A DNA stretch of 64,000 nucleotides, from contig NZ_JAEFCD010000004.1 in assembly GCF_016405965.1 (NCBI RefSeq), forward strand, positions 1-64,000, given 5' to 3'. Shown piece by piece: positions 61,763 to 64,000 of the stretch. The DNA comes from Alteromonas sp. IB21. GTDB taxonomy: Bacteria; Pseudomonadota; Gammaproteobacteria; Enterobacterales; Alteromonadaceae. A program made the translations under genes and the position numbers. The stretch's first letter is position 1; each line of letters opens with the position of its first letter. The notes beneath the pieces were generated by a model that searched no databases, was not told the DNA's origin, and worked only from the letters and a program-made list of their open reading frames with translations.

Positions 61763-62134
61763 TTACTCTACATGACGCTTCATATTCTCTGTGTATGGAG
61801 GCCAACCAAGTGGCTTACCCGCTAACACATGCAAGTGAATATGATAAACAGTTTGCCCACCATATTCATTGCAGTTCATGACAGTTCGATATCCCTGATC
61901 GGCAAAACCCTGCTCTTTCGCAATTTGAGCGGCAACAAAAGATAAGTGGCCCACTACAACGCGGTCTTCCTCAGCAATATCATTCACTGTCGCTATCTGC
62001 TTTTTAGGAATAACCAAAAAATGCGTTGGGGCTTGGGGGTTAATATCTTTAAACGCCAGCGCAAGTTCGTCTTCGTATAAAATATCCGCTGGAATTTCTT
62101 TATTGATAATTTTATCAAAAATGGTTTCTGCCAT
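61763..62134 (-). CDS. hinT: HIT-family purine nucleoside phosphoramidase HinT
   Basis: HinT hydrolyses AMP-lysine and other nucleoside phosphoramidates. The 123-residue length is standard. It starts [20 protein letters not shown] and carries the histidine triad HIHLHVL with His98, His100 and the nucleophile His102, then [10 protein letters not shown]. It is monocistronic, with a terminator immediately downstream. Confidence 0.95.
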   Translation of the reverse strand: MAETIFDKIINKEIPADILYEDELALAFKDINPQAPTHFLVIPKKQIATVNDIAEEDRVVVGHLSFVAAQIAKEQGFADQGYRTVMNCNEYGGQTVYHIHLHVLAGKPLGWPPYTENMKRHVE

Positions 62135-62279
62135 ATTTCACTTCCTTATTGCCCTGTTAATCATCGCGCGCCTAACACACGCATGTAATTGCTTAATACT
62201 ATCTAAACATTGATGTTCGTTGCCCATCGAATCAATACCAACTTAAAGGCGCATTCACTACAGTGTTTATGGCTCGACG

Positions 62280-63080
62280 TTAGGCGAACACAAACCATAA
62301 CAACACTGCGCCTAACGCCAAACGATAGATAACGAAAGGCAGCATGCCAATGCGGGATATCCAGCTTAGGAACAAGTAAATACACAGGTAGGCGCTGACA
62401 AATGAAAACGCAGCGCCATACAGCAGCGCATACCAGTCCACCGCTTCGTTTGCATTAAGCAAGTCGAGAGTGGCTAGAAGTCCCGCACCTAAAATAACTG
62501 GAATTGACAATAAGAAGGAAAAACGGGCGCAGGCTTCCCGCTTTAACCCTAACATTAGGCCCGCGGTCATGGTAATACCTGAACGAGATGTCCCCGGAAT
62601 TAACGCCAAGACTTGCGCTAAACCAATATAGACAGCGTGTTTTAATGTCAAACCTTCAAGCTCCTGCTCTCGCTTAGCGGTAGCATCTGCATACCAAAGC
62701 AATAAGCCAAAGATTATCGTCGTGCCAGCTATCACCAATGCCGTGCGCGCATTGTCTTCAATCCAGCCTTTCATTAAAAAGCCAATGACAACGGCAGGAA
62801 TTGTCGCAACGATGACGTACCATGCGAGTTTACTGTCAGTAGATTGCTGTTTGCTAAAACCTTGTGTTACCCAAGCTACTGTCATCTGCCCAATCTCTTG
62901 GCGAAAATAAATCATGACAGCAAGCAGACTTCCAACGTGCACAGCCACATCGAAGGCCAGACCTTGGCTTACCCATCCGAAGAGTTCCGCAGGTAAAAGT
63001 AAATGCCCAGAACTACTGATAGGAAGAAACTCAGTTACGCCCTGAATAATTGCTAAAATAATAATTTCGAAAAGTGTCAT
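62280..63080 (-). CDS. uppP: undecaprenyl-diphosphatase UppP (BacA)
   Basis: UppP dephosphorylates undecaprenyl pyrophosphate so that the lipid carrier can be recycled for peptidoglycan and O-antigen, and gives low-level bacitracin resistance. I start at the ATG of MTLFEIIILAIIQG; a GTG six codons earlier overlaps folK and is possible. The 266-residue protein has about eight membrane helices. The two catalytic signatures are QGVTEFLPISSSGHLLL and PGTSRSGITM. It lies directly after folK and may be co-transcribed with folB-folK. Confidence 0.95.
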   Translation of the reverse strand: MTLFEIIILAIIQGVTEFLPISSSGHLLLPAELFGWVSQGLAFDVAVHVGSLLAVMIYFRQEIGQMTVAWVTQGFSKQQSTDSKLAWYVIVATIPAVVIGFLMKGWIEDNARTALVIAGTTIIFGLLLWYADATAKREQELEGLTLKHAVYIGLAQVLALIPGTSRSGITMTAGLMLGLKREACARFSFLLSIPVILGAGLLATLDLLNANEAVDWYALLYGAAFSFVSAYLCIYLFLSWISRIGMLPFVIYRLALGAVLLWFVFA

Positions 63081-63088
63081 TCCTTTGC

Positions 63089-63583
63089 TTAACTCCACGT
63101 AAAGTCAATTGGCCATAATTGCTGTTTTTGTTTATCAAAGTTTTGCCACATTTGGGCATAGGTTTCCTGCGTTTCAGGGTGAATGTCGTTGGGAACAAGT
63201 TCAGCTAACGGCCATAGCACAAACGCGTTGTAGCAAATTTCTTCGCGAGGTAAAACCACAGGGGTTGTAGTTATCTCACTATCATAGGTAAGCAAATCAA
63301 GATCAAGGGTTCTGGCACAAAACTTTTTGTCGGTGTGCACTCTGCCATTGTCTTTTTCAATAGATTTAAGGGTAGCGCACACCTCTTCAATGCTTTTTGA
63401 TGTGATTGCCCGCGCCGCTGCGTTGTAAAAAGGATTACCGTTAAAGCCAACCGCTTCACTTTCGTAAACAGAAGATACGGTGACATCTCTGAATGCGTGC
63501 TTTAACGCAGCGAAAGATCGCCGGGTGTAGTGTTCCCGCTCAATATTGGAACCAATACTAATCAATATAGTGTGTGTAGACAT
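63089..63583 (-). CDS. folK: 2-amino-4-hydroxy-6-hydroxymethyldihydropteridine pyrophosphokinase FolK
   Basis: FolK transfers pyrophosphate from ATP to the pterin in folate synthesis. I start at MSTHTILISIGSNIERE, whose ATG overlaps the folB stop (TGATG); a TTG one codon earlier is less likely. The 164-residue product has SIGSN, YNAAARAITS, FCARTLDLDLLTYD and LPREEICYNAFVLWPLAEL. The folB overlap implies coupling of two consecutive folate enzymes. Confidence 0.95.
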   Translation of the reverse strand: MSTHTILISIGSNIEREHYTRRSFAALKHAFRDVTVSSVYESEAVGFNGNPFYNAAARAITSKSIEEVCATLKSIEKDNGRVHTDKKFCARTLDLDLLTYDSEITTTPVVLPREEICYNAFVLWPLAELVPNDIHPETQETYAQMWQNFDKQKQQLWPIDFTWS

Positions 63584-63936
63584 CAAACCCGCTCTTTGCT
63601 CATTTCAACAGCAACCGTTCGCGCGTTGGGAAGGATATTTGGTTTTACGATTTTAAGTGTAATCCCGTTAGCTGGAAAGCGTTCAAGAACGGAATTCATT
63701 ACTTTGCTACCAAAAGCTTCAAGTAGCTCAAAGGTGCTTTCTTTGCCAACGTGTACAATGCACTCGGCAACTTTTGCATAGTCAACGGTATCGGCCACGT
63801 CATCGCTTTGCATGGCAGCTTGCAAATCAACATCAAGTGTTACGTCTAGAAGCAGTTGAGTCGTGCGCTCGCGCTCCCAATCGTAAACACCAATCAGCGT
63901 GTCAACCTCAAGACCTGTAATATAAATTTTACCCAT
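63583..63936 (-). CDS. folB: dihydroneopterin aldolase FolB
   Basis: FolB cleaves dihydroneopterin to hydroxymethyldihydropterin, the substrate of FolK. The 117-residue protein has the family start IYITGLEVDTLIGVYDWERER, and the catalytic regions VDYAKVAECI and ESTFELLEAFGSKV, and ends VKPNILPNARTVAVEMSKE. It heads the folB-folK(-uppP) unit. The 64 bp to its right, up to the window edge, are noncoding promoter sequence as far as can be seen. Confidence 0.95.
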   Translation of the reverse strand: MGKIYITGLEVDTLIGVYDWERERTTQLLLDVTLDVDLQAAMQSDDVADTVDYAKVAECIVHVGKESTFELLEAFGSKVMNSVLERFPANGITLKIVKPNILPNARTVAVEMSKERV

Positions 63937-64000
63937 GGAATTTTTTCATCTTGTACTGTTATCAACCAGTGCATCGCCATTGTTAACGGCCCGACCACTG

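Noticed and set aside
1..64000. Prophage, transposon, CRISPR array or tRNA genes
   Set aside because: No integrase other than housekeeping XerD, no transposase, no regularly spaced repeat array and no tRNA-like cloverleaf was recognised by eye. A dedicated tRNA scan was not possible.

Overview
This window is core chromosome of a marine gammaproteobacterium. Gene content and order fit Alteromonas or a close Alteromonadaceae relative, an inference from protein character and synteny rather than a database match. Support comes from the lptD-surA-pdxA-rsmA-apaG-apaH operon, a recJ/dsbC/xerD/djlA block, two AcnB-family aconitases, many signalling proteins, and a TonB2-type energy system with a DUF3450 protein and a TtpC-like protein. 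I see no tRNA, rRNA, CRISPR array, prophage or insertion sequence. Coding density is high, and many genes end in clear rho-independent terminators.

Layout, left to right. 1-5.3 kb (minus): djlA, xerD, dsbC and recJ (protein quality control, dimer resolution, disulfide isomerisation, repair) and a small conserved protein. 5.7-12.3 kb (plus): the outer-membrane biogenesis, vitamin B6, ribosome and Ap4A operon, followed by a chemoreceptor (12.6-14.6 kb) and a SOUL-family protein. 15.5-20.1 kb (minus): lysC, a DUF192 protein and acnB. 20.4-24.6 kb is more accessory: a secreted ATP-dependent DNA ligase (LigE type), a small lipoprotein, an esterase with TPRs, a decayed receiver-domain gene and an exported nucleosidase. 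24.7-33.3 kb: a second, longer AcnB paralogue, a PQQ-type sugar dehydrogenase, NhaC, a small membrane protein and an acyl-CoA ligase. 33.4-38.9 kb: a three-gene operon of a FIST sensor, a hybrid histidine kinase and an HD-GYP response regulator. It resembles NosP-type nitric oxide/c-di-GMP circuits.

The most distinctive region is 39.1-53.4 kb (minus). It holds phoB-phoR-pstS-like, then a large internally duplicated lipoprotein with a TonB-dependent receptor, then a complete six-gene TonB energising operon (DUF3450, TtpC-like, ExbB, ExbD, TonB, TPR). Pho-box-like sites lie upstream of phoB, of the lipoprotein/receptor unit and of the TonB operon. The phoB and TonB-operon sites share an identical 18-nt stretch. 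I infer a phosphate-starvation-controlled TonB-dependent outer-membrane uptake system. This is the best candidate here for an under-described system.

53.6-64 kb: a sensor kinase divergent from phoB, rdgC, an XRE-cupin regulator divergent from a BenE-like transporter with a pair of mirror-image operators, an HDOD protein, a zinc-peptidase-like lipoprotein behind two adjacent perfect inverted repeats, hinT, uppP, folK and folB. Many gene starts were moved inward from the longest reading frame where a Shine-Dalgarno sequence, signal peptide or family length favoured it; each entry says so.
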